Shown in pieces: positions 42,248 to 51,607 of a stretch of DNA of 64,000 nt. The notes beneath the pieces are model-generated. The model saw only the letters and a program-made list of their open reading frames with translations. It was not told where the DNA came from and ran no database searches. Position numbers and translations under genes: made by a program. This DNA comes from Microbispora sp. NBC_01189 (GTDB taxonomy: Bacteria; Actinomycetota; Actinomycetes; Streptosporangiales; Streptosporangiaceae): positions 5,141,501 through 5,205,500 of the forward strand of contig NZ_CP108581.1 in NCBI RefSeq assembly GCF_036010665.1, in the 5' to 3' direction. Every line of letters starts with the position of its first letter. Within the stretch, counting starts at the first letter, position 1.

Positions 42248-43330
42248 ATGAGGCGCGACGAGCACCCCGGCCCGGATGACGAGGGCCCGGACGACGAGTC
42301 CGGGCCGGGAGACTGGAACTCGGGACCCTGGGGGCCGGTCGAGGAGCCGGCCGGTTCAGTCGATGACGCGTCCGCGACGATCGCCGCCCTGCGGGCGCAG
42401 ATCCGCAGGCGTGAACGGCGAGCCCCAGACGGAGTCGGCGGCGTCGGCGACACTGGCAGCACCGGTGACGCTGACAGCTCCGGCGACGTTGCCAGCTCCA
42501 CCGGTCCCGGTGGGTTCGACCTCTGGGGCCGGGATGACACCGGACGGGCCGCCGCCGGGTCCGGGCGCCGGCGTCAGGGACGCGGCAGGAAGCGGGAGAA
42601 CCGCAGAGCGCAGGACGCCGACCGGGAAGACCAGGGAGCCTGGGAAGGCCGGGAGGCGGCGGAAGCGCTGGGAGACCGGGAGGCGCCAGGAGCGCCGGGT
42701 GGTCGAGCAGCGCGCGGAGTCCGGGAAGCTCGCCGAGGCCGGGGAGCGCGGGGCGAGCGGCGGGAGCGGTCCGGGGAGTGGCTGCCGGACGGGCCGGGGG
42801 AGGGCAGCGCGGCGAGCGAGGGGCCGCCGGCCGACCCCGAGGCGGTGGCCAGGGCCATCTGCCTGCGGCTGCTGACGATGGCGCCGAAGACGCGGGCCCA
42901 GCTCGCGGACGCCCTGCGGAAGCGGGACGTGCCCGAGGAGGCGGCGAACGCAGTCCTGGAGCGGTTCTCCGAGGTCGGGCTCATCGACGACGAGGCGTTC
43001 GCCGCCGCGTGGGTGACCTCCCGGCACGCCGGGCGCGGCCTCGCCCGCCGCGCGCTGGCGCAGGAACTGCGGCGGCGCGGTGTCGCCGAGGAGACGGTCG
43101 AGGGCGCCCTGGAGCGGCTCGATCCCGACGAGGAGACCGAGACCGCGCGCAGGCTGGTGGAGCGCAAGCTGGCCGGTACGCGTGGGGTGGAGCCGCAGGC
43201 GCGCATGCGCCGGCTGGTCGGCATGCTGGCCCGCAAGGGCTACGCACCCGGCCTGGCGTTCCGCATCGTCCGGGAGGCGATCGAGGCCGAAGGCATACCC
43301 TCCGATGGGCTTCCCGACAGCTTCGAGTGA
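42248..43330 (+). CDS. recX: Regulatory protein RecX with long disordered N-terminus
   Basis: A 360-residue protein; the RecX domain, which inhibits RecA filament extension, occupies only about residues 190-350 (AICLRLLTMAPKTRAQLADA, FSEVGLIDDEAFAAAWV, GRGLARRALAQELRRRGV). The first ~190 residues are Asp/Gly/Glu/Arg-rich and probably disordered, making the protein about twice the usual length. ATG 42248 is 8 bp after the recA stop with only a weak GCAGG upstream, so translation is probably coupled to recA. An internal start closer to the domain cannot be excluded. Confidence 0.88.
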   Translation: MRRDEHPGPDDEGPDDESGPGDWNSGPWGPVEEPAGSVDDASATIAALRAQIRRRERRAPDGVGGVGDTGSTGDADSSGDVASSTGPGGFDLWGRDDTGRAAAGSGRRRQGRGRKRENRRAQDADREDQGAWEGREAAEALGDREAPGAPGGRAARGVREARRGRGARGERRERSGEWLPDGPGEGSAASEGPPADPEAVARAICLRLLTMAPKTRAQLADALRKRDVPEEAANAVLERFSEVGLIDDEAFAAAWVTSRHAGRGLARRALAQELRRRGVAEETVEGALERLDPDEETETARRLVERKLAGTRGVEPQARMRRLVGMLARKGYAPGLAFRIVREAIEAEGIPSDGLPDSFE

Positions 43331-43619
43331 GCTATAGCACCATGCAAAAGTCGCTTGACAGGCCATCTTTGCTTGCTCGTTACCTCTCTGACGCTTAATC
43401 TCGACCGCAGTGAGGAGTTACTCCGCGCAGCGCGGATTGCCATAACGGTGAAGCACGACGGACGAGAACTTTGGCCGGCCTTCGGGCCAGATCGGTCACC
43501 CTTCGGGGTGTCCGGGCGATGTGACGATATTTGTCCTGGTGACGCCACCGGGCTCTGCCGTGCTGCGCGCGTGTGACCCCTGCCATGAGGTTGTCGTGAG
43601 GCGATAGGGGTGAGCGCGC
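43331..43619 (+). promoter_or_regulatory. 289-bp gap before rny with candidate promoter
   Basis: No convincing gene. It is less GC-rich than its flanks. TTGACA at 43355-43360 is a perfect -35 hexamer; the -10 is unclear (CGTTAC at a 17-bp spacing or TACCTC slightly further). It probably drives rny independently of recA-recX. Confidence 0.4.
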
Positions 43620-45245
43620 ATGGACACGATCGTGATCGTTCTTGCGGTTGCGGTGGTGCTGCTGGCTCTCGTGATGATCGCCGCCCTTGTCATCGTCGTA
43701 CGCCGCACCGGCGGAGTCGCCGCGCCGTCCGGTCCCTCGCCCGAGCAGCTCGCCGAGATCAAGGCCGAGGTCAATGAGGAGCTCGAACGAGCCCGGCAGG
43801 AGGCCGAGGAGATCCGTACGAGGGCGGAGCGGGACGCGGGGGAGATCCTCCAGAAGTCCGAGTCGCTCGCCGAGAGCGCGACGCTCACGCGCAAGGAGGT
43901 CGAGGAGGAGGCGCGCCTCCTCAAGACCGAGCTCAAGGAGCTGCGCTCCGACCTGGAGCGGCGCGAGAACCGGCTGGCCGAGCGCGAGCAGCGGCTCGAC
44001 GAGGAGGCGCGCAGGCAGGCCGAGCGGGCCCGCAAGCTGGCCGAGACCGAGACGGAGCTGGCCGACCGCCGCGAGGACCTGGAGCGGGTGGCCGAGCGGC
44101 GCAAGGAGATCCTGGAGCGGGTCGCGGGCCTGACGGCCGACCAGGCCAGGGCCGAGCTGGTCAAGGAGATCGAGAACCAGGCCAAGCGCGAGGCGGCCCT
44201 GATCGTCCGGGAGATCGAGAGCGAGGCCCGCAAGGAGGGCGAGAAGCGCGCCTGCAAGATCGTGACTCTCGCCGTGCAGCGGGTTGCCACCGAGCAGACG
44301 GCCGAGTCGGTCGTGAGCGTCCTGCACCTCCCCGGCGACGAGATGAAGGGCCGGATCATCGGCCGCGAGGGCCGCAACATCCGGGCCTTCGAGTCCACCA
44401 CCGGTGTCAACCTGATCATCGACGACACACCGGAAGCGGTGCTTCTGTCGTGCTTCGACCCGGTGCGCCGGGAGACGGCCAGGCTGACGCTGGAGAAGCT
44501 CGTGCTCGACGGGCGCATCCACCCCCAGCGCATCGAGGAGGCCCACGAGCGGAGCAAGGCCGAGGTGCTGGACCTGTGCGTACGCGCGGGGGAGGACGCG
44601 CTGGTCGAGCTGGGCATCACCGAGATGCACCCCGAGTTGGTCACCCTGCTCGGGCAGCTGCGCTACCGCACCTCCTATGGCCAGAACGTGCTCAAACACC
44701 TGATCGAGTCGGCGCACATCGCCGGGATCATGGCCGCCGAGCTGCGGCTCGACCGCGACCTCGTCAAGCGGTGCGCTCTGCTGCACGACATCGGCAAGGC
44801 GCTCACCCACGAGGTCGAGGGCAGCCACGCGATGATCGGCGCGGAGATCGCCCGCCGGTACGGCGAGCACGAGGACGTCGTCCACGCCATCGAGGCACAT
44901 CACAACGAGGTGGAGGTCAGGACCGTCGAGGCCGTCCTGACCCAGGCCGCCGACGCGATCAGCGGCAGCCGTCCGGGCGCCCGGCGGGAGTCCCTTGAGG
45001 CGTACGTGAAGCGGCTGGAGCGCCTGGAGGAGATCGCCCAGTCGTACGACGGGGTGGACAAGGTGTTCGCCATGCAGGCGGGCCGGGAGATCCGCGTCAT
45101 GGTCCGGCCCGACAACGTCGACGACATCCAGGCCCAGGTGATCGCCCGGGACGTCGCCAAGCAGGTGGAGGAGGAGCTGACCTACCCCGGTCAGATCCGC
45201 ATCACCGTGGTCCGCGAGTCCCGCGCCACCGAGTTCGCCCGATAA
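43620..45245 (+). CDS. rny: Ribonuclease Y
   Basis: A 541-residue membrane-anchored endoribonuclease that starts mRNA decay. An N-terminal helix (IVIVLAVAVVLLALVMIAAL) is followed by a long charged coiled coil (about 40-200). A KH domain (MKGRIIGREGRNIRAFES) and an HD domain with LLHDIGKALTHEVEGSH and AIEAHHNEVE come next, then the conserved C-terminus from YDGVDKVFAMQAGREIRVMV. The length is normal for the family. Position after recA-recX is conserved in actinobacteria. Confidence 0.95.
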   Translation: MDTIVIVLAVAVVLLALVMIAALVIVVRRTGGVAAPSGPSPEQLAEIKAEVNEELERARQEAEEIRTRAERDAGEILQKSESLAESATLTRKEVEEEARLLKTELKELRSDLERRENRLAEREQRLDEEARRQAERARKLAETETELADRREDLERVAERRKEILERVAGLTADQARAELVKEIENQAKREAALIVREIESEARKEGEKRACKIVTLAVQRVATEQTAESVVSVLHLPGDEMKGRIIGREGRNIRAFESTTGVNLIIDDTPEAVLLSCFDPVRRETARLTLEKLVLDGRIHPQRIEEAHERSKAEVLDLCVRAGEDALVELGITEMHPELVTLLGQLRYRTSYGQNVLKHLIESAHIAGIMAAELRLDRDLVKRCALLHDIGKALTHEVEGSHAMIGAEIARRYGEHEDVVHAIEAHHNEVEVRTVEAVLTQAADAISGSRPGARRESLEAYVKRLERLEEIAQSYDGVDKVFAMQAGREIRVMVRPDNVDDIQAQVIARDVAKQVEEELTYPGQIRITVVRESRATEFAR

Positions 45246-45375
45246 GCCCGGCTGCCGCAGAGCACCGCCAGCGCGGCATTTGGTGGGCACTAACCGGATT
45301 TGGGGCGAATGTGCTATACCCCTCCATATACTCCGGTTTACCCGGTGCCCCCCACCCCGAAGCGAGTGCACGGCC

Positions 45376-46056
45376 ATGATCTCCTCGACTCCGTACCGGC
45401 GGCTTCTCGTGCTCGTGCTGGCGGCCACCACGATCAGCGCCTGTACGGCGAAGACGGAGACTCCCAAGGCCGCCCAGGCCCCCGCGGCGAACATCGTGCA
45501 GCCGGGTGCGCCGGGACAGGGCAGCAAGGTCCTGACGGCGGGCGAGGTGCCGCGCGCCGAGGGACAGGATTACACCGACGCCGACGTGCGGTTCATGCAG
45601 GGGATGATCCGCCACCACTCCCAGGCCCTGCGCATGACCGGGCTCGTCGCCGGCCGCGGCGAGAGCAAGGACCTTCCCCGGTTCGCGAAGCGGATCGAGA
45701 TCTCCCAGCAGGACGAGATCGACCAGATGGTGCGCTGGCTGAGGGCCCGGCTCCAGCAGGTGCCCAGCGTGGGCTCCGGCGCCGGGCACGACCACGGCGA
45801 CGGGGAGCCCATGCCGGGCATGCTCACCGAGGCGCAGTTCGCCGAGCTGGAGCAGGCCAAGGGGACGCGGTTCGACCGGCTCTTCTACGAGGACATGATC
45901 CAGCACCACATGGGCGCGCTGACGATGGTCGAGCGGCTGTTCGGCGGCGGAGGCGGCGGCGAATCGGAGATCAACCAGTTCGTCACCCACGTCGACGGGG
46001 ACCAGCGCATCGAGATCGACCGCATGCGCGCCCTCCTCGCGAAGCTGAACGGTTGA
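45376..46056 (+). CDS. DUF305 lipoprotein
   Basis: A 226-residue exported lipoprotein: lipobox ISACTAK (Cys near residue 22), then a four-helix ferritin-like DUF305 domain with the paired motifs FMQGMIRHHSQAL and DMIQHHMGALTM. A His/Met-rich stretch (HDHGDGEPMPGM) lies between them. DUF305 proteins are often linked to copper or other metals; the motif pattern supports metal binding, not a specific reaction. ATG 45376 was chosen for the signal peptide. The stop codon falls inside TTGAC (46053-46057) at the very edge of the adjacent TnpB element, so insertion may have set or altered the C-terminus. Confidence 0.87.
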   Translation: MISSTPYRRLLVLVLAATTISACTAKTETPKAAQAPAANIVQPGAPGQGSKVLTAGEVPRAEGQDYTDADVRFMQGMIRHHSQALRMTGLVAGRGESKDLPRFAKRIEISQQDEIDQMVRWLRARLQQVPSVGSGAGHDHGDGEPMPGMLTEAQFAELEQAKGTRFDRLFYEDMIQHHMGALTMVERLFGGGGGGESEINQFVTHVDGDQRIEIDRMRALLAKLNG

Positions 46057-46200
46057 CGCGCTCCCCGGCCTGAGGGCCGGGGATTCAGCCCGTGCCGCGT
46101 GTTCACGCGGCACCTCTGAGGCTTCCTGCTTCCTCGCGCTGTGCCAGGCCGGTGCCTGGTCTGACCTGCGCTCCACAGGCGTTTGGTCTCTCCGCCCGTC
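46057..46200 (-). ncRNA. Probable omegaRNA/right end of the TnpB element
   Basis: The 3' end of tnpB and the following bases hold two strong hairpins: CCCCGGCC/GGCCGGGG (46063-46070/46075-46082) and GTGCCGCGTG/CACGCGGCAC (46092-46101/46104-46113). In IS200/IS605-family elements this region forms the guide-RNA scaffold read from the tnpB strand, with the guide taken from DNA just past the right end. Here the guide would be complementary to the end of the DUF305 gene. Extent on the tnpB side is approximate. Confidence 0.5.
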
Positions 46201-47297
46201 CGGCGGCGAGAATGTTCTTGGCGGCGTTGACGTCCCGGTCATGGACCGCCCCGCAGGGGCAGGTCCACTCCCGGACGTTCAGCGGCATCGACTCGGCGAC
46301 CGCCCCGCATTCCGAGCACAGCTTGGAGGAGGGGAACCACCGGTCGATCCGGTGAAAGACCCGCCCGTAGAGCACGGCCTTGTATTCCAGCATGCCGGCG
46401 AAGGCCGACCAGCCCGCGTCATGCATGCTCTTGGCCAACCTGGTGCGCGCCAGCCCCTTGACCGCCAGGTCCTCCACGTAGATCGCTTGGTTGTCGCGAA
46501 CTATCCGGGTGGAGAGCTGATGGTGGAACTCGCGGCGCGCGTCGGCGACCTTCGCATGCCGGCGGGCAACCTTCTGCCGGGCCTTGGCCCGGTTGTTCGA
46601 CCCCTTGGCCGTGCGGGACAACGCCCGCTGGGCCCGCTTGAGTTTCTTCTCCGCCCGACGCAGGAAACGCGGGGCGTCGATTCCGCCCGTCCGACAGGGT
46701 CGCGAAGGCGGTCAAGCCGAGGTCGATTCCCGCTTCGGACCTCACGAACGGCAAGGGGCGTTCGGTGGCCTCGACCACGAACGAGGCGAAGTACCGCCCG
46801 GCGGCGTCCTTGACCACCGTCACCGAGGATGGTTCGGCGGGCAGGTCCCGCGACCAGCGAACCGGCACATCGCCGATCTTCGGCAGGCGCAGCCTCCCGC
46901 CCGCCGTGATCGAGAACCGGGCGTTCTTGGTGAAGCGGATCGCCTGCCGGTTGTCCTTCTTGGACCGGAACCGGGGCGGGGCGACCTTCGGCCCCTTGCG
47001 CTTGCCCGTGATGGAGGCGAAGAAGTTCCGGTAGGCGGTGTTCAGATCGGCAAGCGCCTGCTGTAACACCACGGCTGAGACTTCGCCCAGCCAGGAGCGT
47101 TGCGGGGTCTGCTTCGCCTGGGTGATGACCCGCTTGGACAACTCCCCGTCGCGGATGTACGGCAGCCCGGCGTCGTGGGCGTCGGTCCGTGCGCGCAGCC
47201 CGTCGTTGAAAACCACCCTGGCGCACCCGAAGGCCCGTGCCAGCGCTTGACGCTGACCCGGCGTCGGGGACAGGCGGTAGTTGTACCGGAGCTGCAC
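46103..47297 (-). pseudogene. TnpB RNA-guided nuclease (IS200/IS605 family), frameshifted
   Basis: TnpB is an omegaRNA-guided DNA nuclease. The first part (47297 down to about 46685) runs from MQLRYNYRLSPTPGQRQAL to the RuvC-I motif GIDLGLTAFATLSDGR. The frame then shifts, and the second part (about 46680-46103) continues from LSRTAKGSNNRAKARQKVA through RuvC-II YVEDLAVKG, a zinc ribbon (CSECG and CPCG) and RuvC-III HDRDVNAAKNI. All three catalytic acids survive, so one indel near 46681 is the only lesion seen; sequencing error is possible. The start is GTG 47297 or ATG 47300. No TnpA lies beside it. Confidence 0.88.
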
Positions 47298-47489
47298 ACC
47301 ATGATTTTACCGAAGGCGCATGACCGATTACAGGGAGATATCAGAACTGGCAGGCTCTCCGCTTTTCGTCCTGCACGCTCCTCTGGTTGTCGAGACCAAG
47401 TTCCGGCATCGGGTGTTCACCGGGGCACACCTGGAGCGCCCGGCGGATGCGGACCGAGTTCCCCGAACCGGCCCGCCACTTCTACCGGG

Positions 47490-47642
47490 CACCCACATCC
47501 GCAACGCCTCGGGATGGACGCCGAGCTGGTCGGCGATCCGCTTGATCGCACCGGTCGCGGCATCGGGATCCCGGCGGGCCTCGACCGCCATCCGGGTTGC
47601 GCGCTCACGGAGCTCATCGGGGTACTTCCTTGGTGCGGCCAT
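47490..47642 (-). pseudogene. IS3-family OrfA fragment
   Basis: MAAPRKYPDELRERATRMAV and the helix-turn-helix IADQLGVHPEALRMWV are the start of an IS3-type transposase OrfA. After about 50 residues the similarity ends and no OrfB follows, so this is a truncated relic. 47301-47490 shows no convincing gene. Confidence 0.7.
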
Positions 47643-47696
47643 TGCTCCTCGTTCTCCCGGGCTTGATGGTCTCCATCAAACCCGGTACGAGACAGT

Positions 47697-49130
47697 ATGT
47701 GCATGCGGCTGCGTGACGAACTAGGGACGATCTTCAGTGCCGACGATTTCGCCGATCTGTTTCCTGGTGACGGGCGACCCGCCGAGTCACCCGGCCGGGT
47801 GGTGCTCGCGCTGGTGTTGCAATACGCCGAAGGGTTGTCGGACCGTCAGGCCGCCGATGCGGTTCGCGGTCGGCTGGACTGGAAATACGCCCTGGGCCTG
47901 GAGGTGGAAGACGCCGGGTTCGACTTCTCGGTGTTCAGCGAGTTCCGGGACCGTGTGATCGCCGGCTCCGCCGAGGAACGGATATGGAACTGCTGCTGGA
48001 ACGTGCGTGGCAGGCTCGGCTGTTGCGCGCGGGTGGTCGCGCGCGTACCGACTCCACTCACGTCCTGTCGGCGGAGCGGACGTTGAACCGGCTGGAGTTG
48101 GTGGTCGAAGCGGTGCGTGCGGCCCTGAACGCGCTGGCGGCGGCGGCGCCGTCCTGGCTGGCCCCGCTGATCAGCGGGCAGTGGTGTGAGCGATATGACC
48201 AGCGCGCTGACTCCTACCGGCTCCCCAAGGGGGAACAGGCTCGCGTCGAGCATGCGGCGGTGGTGGGCCAGGACGGATAGGCGCTCCTTGAAGCCGTCTA
48301 CCACCGCGATGCGCCGTCGTGGCTCTATCAGATCGAGGCCGTGCAGACCCTGCGCAGGTGCTGGATCCAGCAGTTCTACCGTGACCACACCGGGGTGCGG
48401 CTGCGCGAGCAGAAAGATCTGCCCGCCGGCCGGGATCGGCTGGCCAGCCCGTATGACACCGATGCTCGCTACGCGGTCAAGCGGGGCAGTGGCTGGACCG
48501 GCTACAAGGTGCATCTGACCGAGACGTGTGAGCCGGACCGGCCGCACCTGGTCACGCACGTGGCGACCACGCCCGCTCCGGTGGACGACAGCGAGGTCAC
48601 CGCGCTGGTTCATGAGGGCTTGGAACGGCGGGGGGTGCTGCCCGACGAGCACGCCGTCGACAGCGCGTAGTCAGCGCCGAACAGCTGGTGAGCGCACGAG
48701 ACCGGTTCGGGATCGACATCCTCGGCCCGGTATCGGCCGACACCAGCTGGCAGACCAAGGACGTCGATGCGTTCCAGACCACTGATTTCCAGGTCGACTG
48801 GGATGACGGGAAGGTCATCTGCCCGCAGGGGAACGCCAGCCTGTCCATGGTGGCCCAGTGCACTCGGACCGGGCACCCGGTCATCAAGGTGAACTTCTCT
48901 CATGCCCCTATCAGATCCGCGCCGGTGTCGAAGGCACGATCTCGCAAGCGGTCCGCGGTCACGGTCAGCGCAGATCCCGCTACATTGGCCTGGCCAAAAC
49001 CCATTTGCAGAGCGTGCTGACCGCCACTGCGATCAACTTAGTCCGTCTCGACGCGTGGCTGACCGGGACGCCCCTGGGTCCGACTCGCACGTCACACTTC
49101 ATCGGCTTACGGCAGGCGATCATCGCATAA
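47697..49130 (+). pseudogene. IS1182-type transposase, multiply disrupted
   Basis: Pieces of one DDE transposase in order: LFPGDGRPAESPGRVVLALV ... FSVFSEFRDRVI (47697 on), a frame change near 47980 to LLERAWQARLLRAGGRARTD STHVL, an in-frame TAG at 48278-48280 with the frame continuing ALLEAVYHRDAPSWLYQIEA, a second TAG at 48668-48670, and further frame changes to DVDAFQTTDFQVDWDDGKV and finally RYIGLAKTHLQSVLTATAIN (to 49130). At least two stops and three frame changes: dead. 49131-49218 holds nothing recognisable. Confidence 0.85.
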
Positions 49131-49218
49131 CAAAGCGTATTAACCAACGGAGTCCTGAAGGCCGGAGCACTGCGGACGAATCCGGTAGCCCGCCCCCGGC
49201 ACGCCACCGATCCCACCG

Positions 49219-49956
49219 TCACCACTTCAACGACGGGGGAGTGGTGTAGCGGGTGGCGAGGACGCCGAGCTGGTCGATGACGGCCCGGTTCCAGCTGCCG
49301 TCCTCGAACATCCGGCGCAGCGCGTCGTTCACCTGGTCGCGCAGGGCGGCCGTGCTGGTGGCGATGCCGTACTCCTGGGTCGACAGCGGCCTGCCGCTGA
49401 ACCGGAACCTGCCGGGATACTGCGCCGACAGCCCGGCGAGCACGGGCGCGTCGGCCACGATGGCGTCGGTGCCGCCCCGGGCGAGCAGCGGCGCGCAGGC
49501 GGCGGGCAGGTTCGCCTCGGCGAGGAAGAACTGCCGCCAGCGGGCGCCGAACCTCGCCACGAGCGGCCCGGCGGACTCCCGGGTGGCGCAGACCCGCTTG
49601 CGGGCGAGGTCACGGGGCCGCCTGATCGACAGGTCGTCGGCCCGGACGAGGACGTCGGTGCTGGTGACGAGATACGGCCCCGCGATCGGCCGGGAGCCCG
49701 CCGGGCCGGTGACGCCGACGACGAGGTCCGCGCGGGCCGTGTCCGCCGTGTAGAGGATCTGGTCGTCGCGGTAGCCGAGGGCCCGCGCGACGTAGTGCGC
49801 GACCTCGATGTCGAAGCCGCCGAAGTGCCCGTCGGGCATCCGGGCGACCAGCCCCGGCTGCCCCGGGCGCACGCCGATCACCAGCCTGCCGTCGCCCCCG
49901 CACCCCGCGAGGCACCCGGCCGCCAGGACGCCGATCACGGCGAGGACACGCCACAC
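49219..49956 (-). CDS. Second glutamate-type ABC substrate-binding lipoprotein
   Basis: A 245-residue periplasmic-type binding protein family 3 member with lipobox LAGCGGDG and the fold blocks RLVIGVRPGQPGLVARMPDG, FGGFDIEVAHYVARALGY, PYLVTSTDVLVRADD and FSGRPLSTQEYGIATSTAAL. It is a diverged relative of the GluB protein at 51608 (both end with FxDGSW and TTPPS) but shorter. GTG 49956 gives a short lipoprotein signal; other starts are possible. It is the last gene of the transporter cluster, 77 bp after the GluD gene, so the system may use two receptors with different ligands. Confidence 0.82.
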   Translation of the reverse strand: MWRVLAVIGVLAAGCLAGCGGDGRLVIGVRPGQPGLVARMPDGHFGGFDIEVAHYVARALGYRDDQILYTADTARADLVVGVTGPAGSRPIAGPYLVTSTDVLVRADDLSIRRPRDLARKRVCATRESAGPLVARFGARWRQFFLAEANLPAACAPLLARGGTDAIVADAPVLAGLSAQYPGRFRFSGRPLSTQEYGIATSTAALRDQVNDALRRMFEDGSWNRAVIDQLGVLATRYTTPPSLKW

Positions 49957-50033
49957 GCGCTCAATATCGAGGTCGCGTACGCGCCGCCGCCAGCAGCGAC
50001 ACGGCAAAACTCCCTTGACCGAAGAGCGCGGGA

Positions 50034-50909
50034 TCAGCGGACGAAGGCGACCTCGCCGCCGGCCCGTTCGGCGGCGGCCGGGCCGGCCGTGACCTTCCTG
50101 CTGCGCCGGCTGCGCCGTTCCAGCCAGGTGGCGAGATAGCCGAGGGCCAGGTTGATCGCGATGTAGACCACGGCGATGACGATCACCGAGGGGATCAGGT
50201 TGGAGAAGTTCGCCGGCACCACCCGCGCGCCGGCGTTCAGCAGGTCGGCGTACGCCACGACGAACCCGAGCGCGGTGTCCTTGAGTAGCACGACGAGCTG
50301 GCTGACGATGGCGGGCATCATCGCGGTGACCGCCTGCGGCAGCAGGATCACCCGCATCACCTGGTTCTTGCGCAGGCCGATCGCGTAGCCAGCCTCGGCC
50401 TGGCCGCGCGGCACCGCCAGGATGCCCGCGCGGACGATTTCGGCCAGGACCGACCCGTTGTAGACGGTGAGGCCGAAGACCACGGCGGTGAACTCGGTGA
50501 CGACGAGCCCCGCGAGGCTCCCGCCGTACTGCGCGAAGAAGATCATCATGAGCAGCGGGATCGCCCGGCAGACCTCGACGACGAGCCCGGCGGGGAGCCG
50601 CACCCAGCGGTGGTCCGACAGGCGGGCGATGCCGAACATGGCGCCGAAGACCAGCGCGAAAACCGCGGCCACCGCCGCGGCCGACAACGTGTTGAGCAGC
50701 CCGGGGAGGATCAGCTCGGTCCAGGTGTCCGCCCGGAGGAACGGCTGCCACAGTTCGCCCCTCCACTGGCCCTTCTCGTCGAACTTCGCCCAGGCGAAGT
50801 ACGCGACCATCAGCAGCACGGTGCCGAAGACGAGCGTCAGGACGTTGTTGCGCAGCCGGGTGCGCGGGCCGGGGACGTCGTAGAGGACGCTCGCTCCGCG
50901 GGCCGTCAT
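50034..50909 (-). CDS. gluD: Glutamate/amino-acid ABC transporter permease GluD
   Basis: A 291-residue polar amino acid uptake permease (HisM family). The EAA loop is GQAEAGYAIGLRKNQVMRVI. It has a long N-terminal cytoplasmic and membrane section (RNNVLTLVFGTVLLMVAYFA), typical of GluD compared with GluC. Four-base overlap with gluC upstream. The two permeases form the channel. Confidence 0.92.
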   Translation of the reverse strand: MTARGASVLYDVPGPRTRLRNNVLTLVFGTVLLMVAYFAWAKFDEKGQWRGELWQPFLRADTWTELILPGLLNTLSAAAVAAVFALVFGAMFGIARLSDHRWVRLPAGLVVEVCRAIPLLMMIFFAQYGGSLAGLVVTEFTAVVFGLTVYNGSVLAEIVRAGILAVPRGQAEAGYAIGLRKNQVMRVILLPQAVTAMMPAIVSQLVVLLKDTALGFVVAYADLLNAGARVVPANFSNLIPSVIVIAVVYIAINLALGYLATWLERRSRRSRKVTAGPAAAERAGGEVAFVR

Positions 50910-51574
50910 CGGACCACCGCCAGGCGGCGGGCCAGCCAGCCGGACAGCAGGTTGACGGGGAGGGTCAGCACCACGAAACCGGCCGCGAAGCCGAGGAAGA
51001 TCGGGATGATCGCGTCTCCGTGGGCGTCGAACAGGCCCTTCATGCGCAGTGCCGCCTCCGTGACGCCGATCGCGGCGGCGACCGTCGTGTTCTTGACCAG
51101 CGCGTTCAGCAGGCTCCCCAGGGGTGCGATGACCGTGCGCACCGCCTGGGGGAGGATCACCAGGCGGAGCGTCTGCAGGAACGTCAGGCCGATCGCGCGG
51201 GCCGCCTCCGCCTGGCCGAGGGGCACGGTGTTGACCCCGGCCCGGACGACCTCGCAGACGAAGGCGGAGGTGTAGGCCGACAACCCGATGATCGACAGCC
51301 AGAAGCTGTTGATCGACAGGTTGTCGGAGAACTGGACGTCCATCACCGTGCCGAGGCCGAGGCCGCAGAACACGATGATCAGTGTGAGGGGCGTGTTGCG
51401 CAGCACGTTGACGTACAGCGCGCCCGCCGCCCGCAGCACCGGCAGCGGGCTCACCCGCATGGCGGCCAGCGCCATCCCCCAGACCAGCGAGATCAGCCCG
51501 CTGACCACCGTGAGCTTCACCGTCAGCCAGAACGCGCCGAGGATGACGGGAAGCTCGTCGACGACGGCCTCCAC
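50906..51574 (-). CDS. gluC: Glutamate/amino-acid ABC transporter permease GluC
   Basis: A 222-residue HisM-family permease with EAA loop GQAEAARAIGLTFLQTLRLV and about five helices, starting AFWLTVKLTVVSGLISLVWG. Its stop overlaps gluD. In Corynebacterium the order gluA-gluB-gluC-gluD encodes glutamate uptake, and this locus follows it. Confidence 0.92.
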   Translation of the reverse strand: MEAVVDELPVILGAFWLTVKLTVVSGLISLVWGMALAAMRVSPLPVLRAAGALYVNVLRNTPLTLIIVFCGLGLGTVMDVQFSDNLSINSFWLSIIGLSAYTSAFVCEVVRAGVNTVPLGQAEAARAIGLTFLQTLRLVILPQAVRTVIAPLGSLLNALVKNTTVAAAIGVTEAALRMKGLFDAHGDAIIPIFLGFAAGFVVLTLPVNLLSGWLARRLAVVR

Positions 51575-51607
51575 CGCCGGCCTCCTTCCAGTGCCGCTGT
51601 CGGTGTT

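Noticed and set aside
43355-43576. A 73-codon open frame between recX and rny
   Set aside because: It begins at TTGACA within the promoter-like region, lacks a ribosome site and has no coherent protein character.
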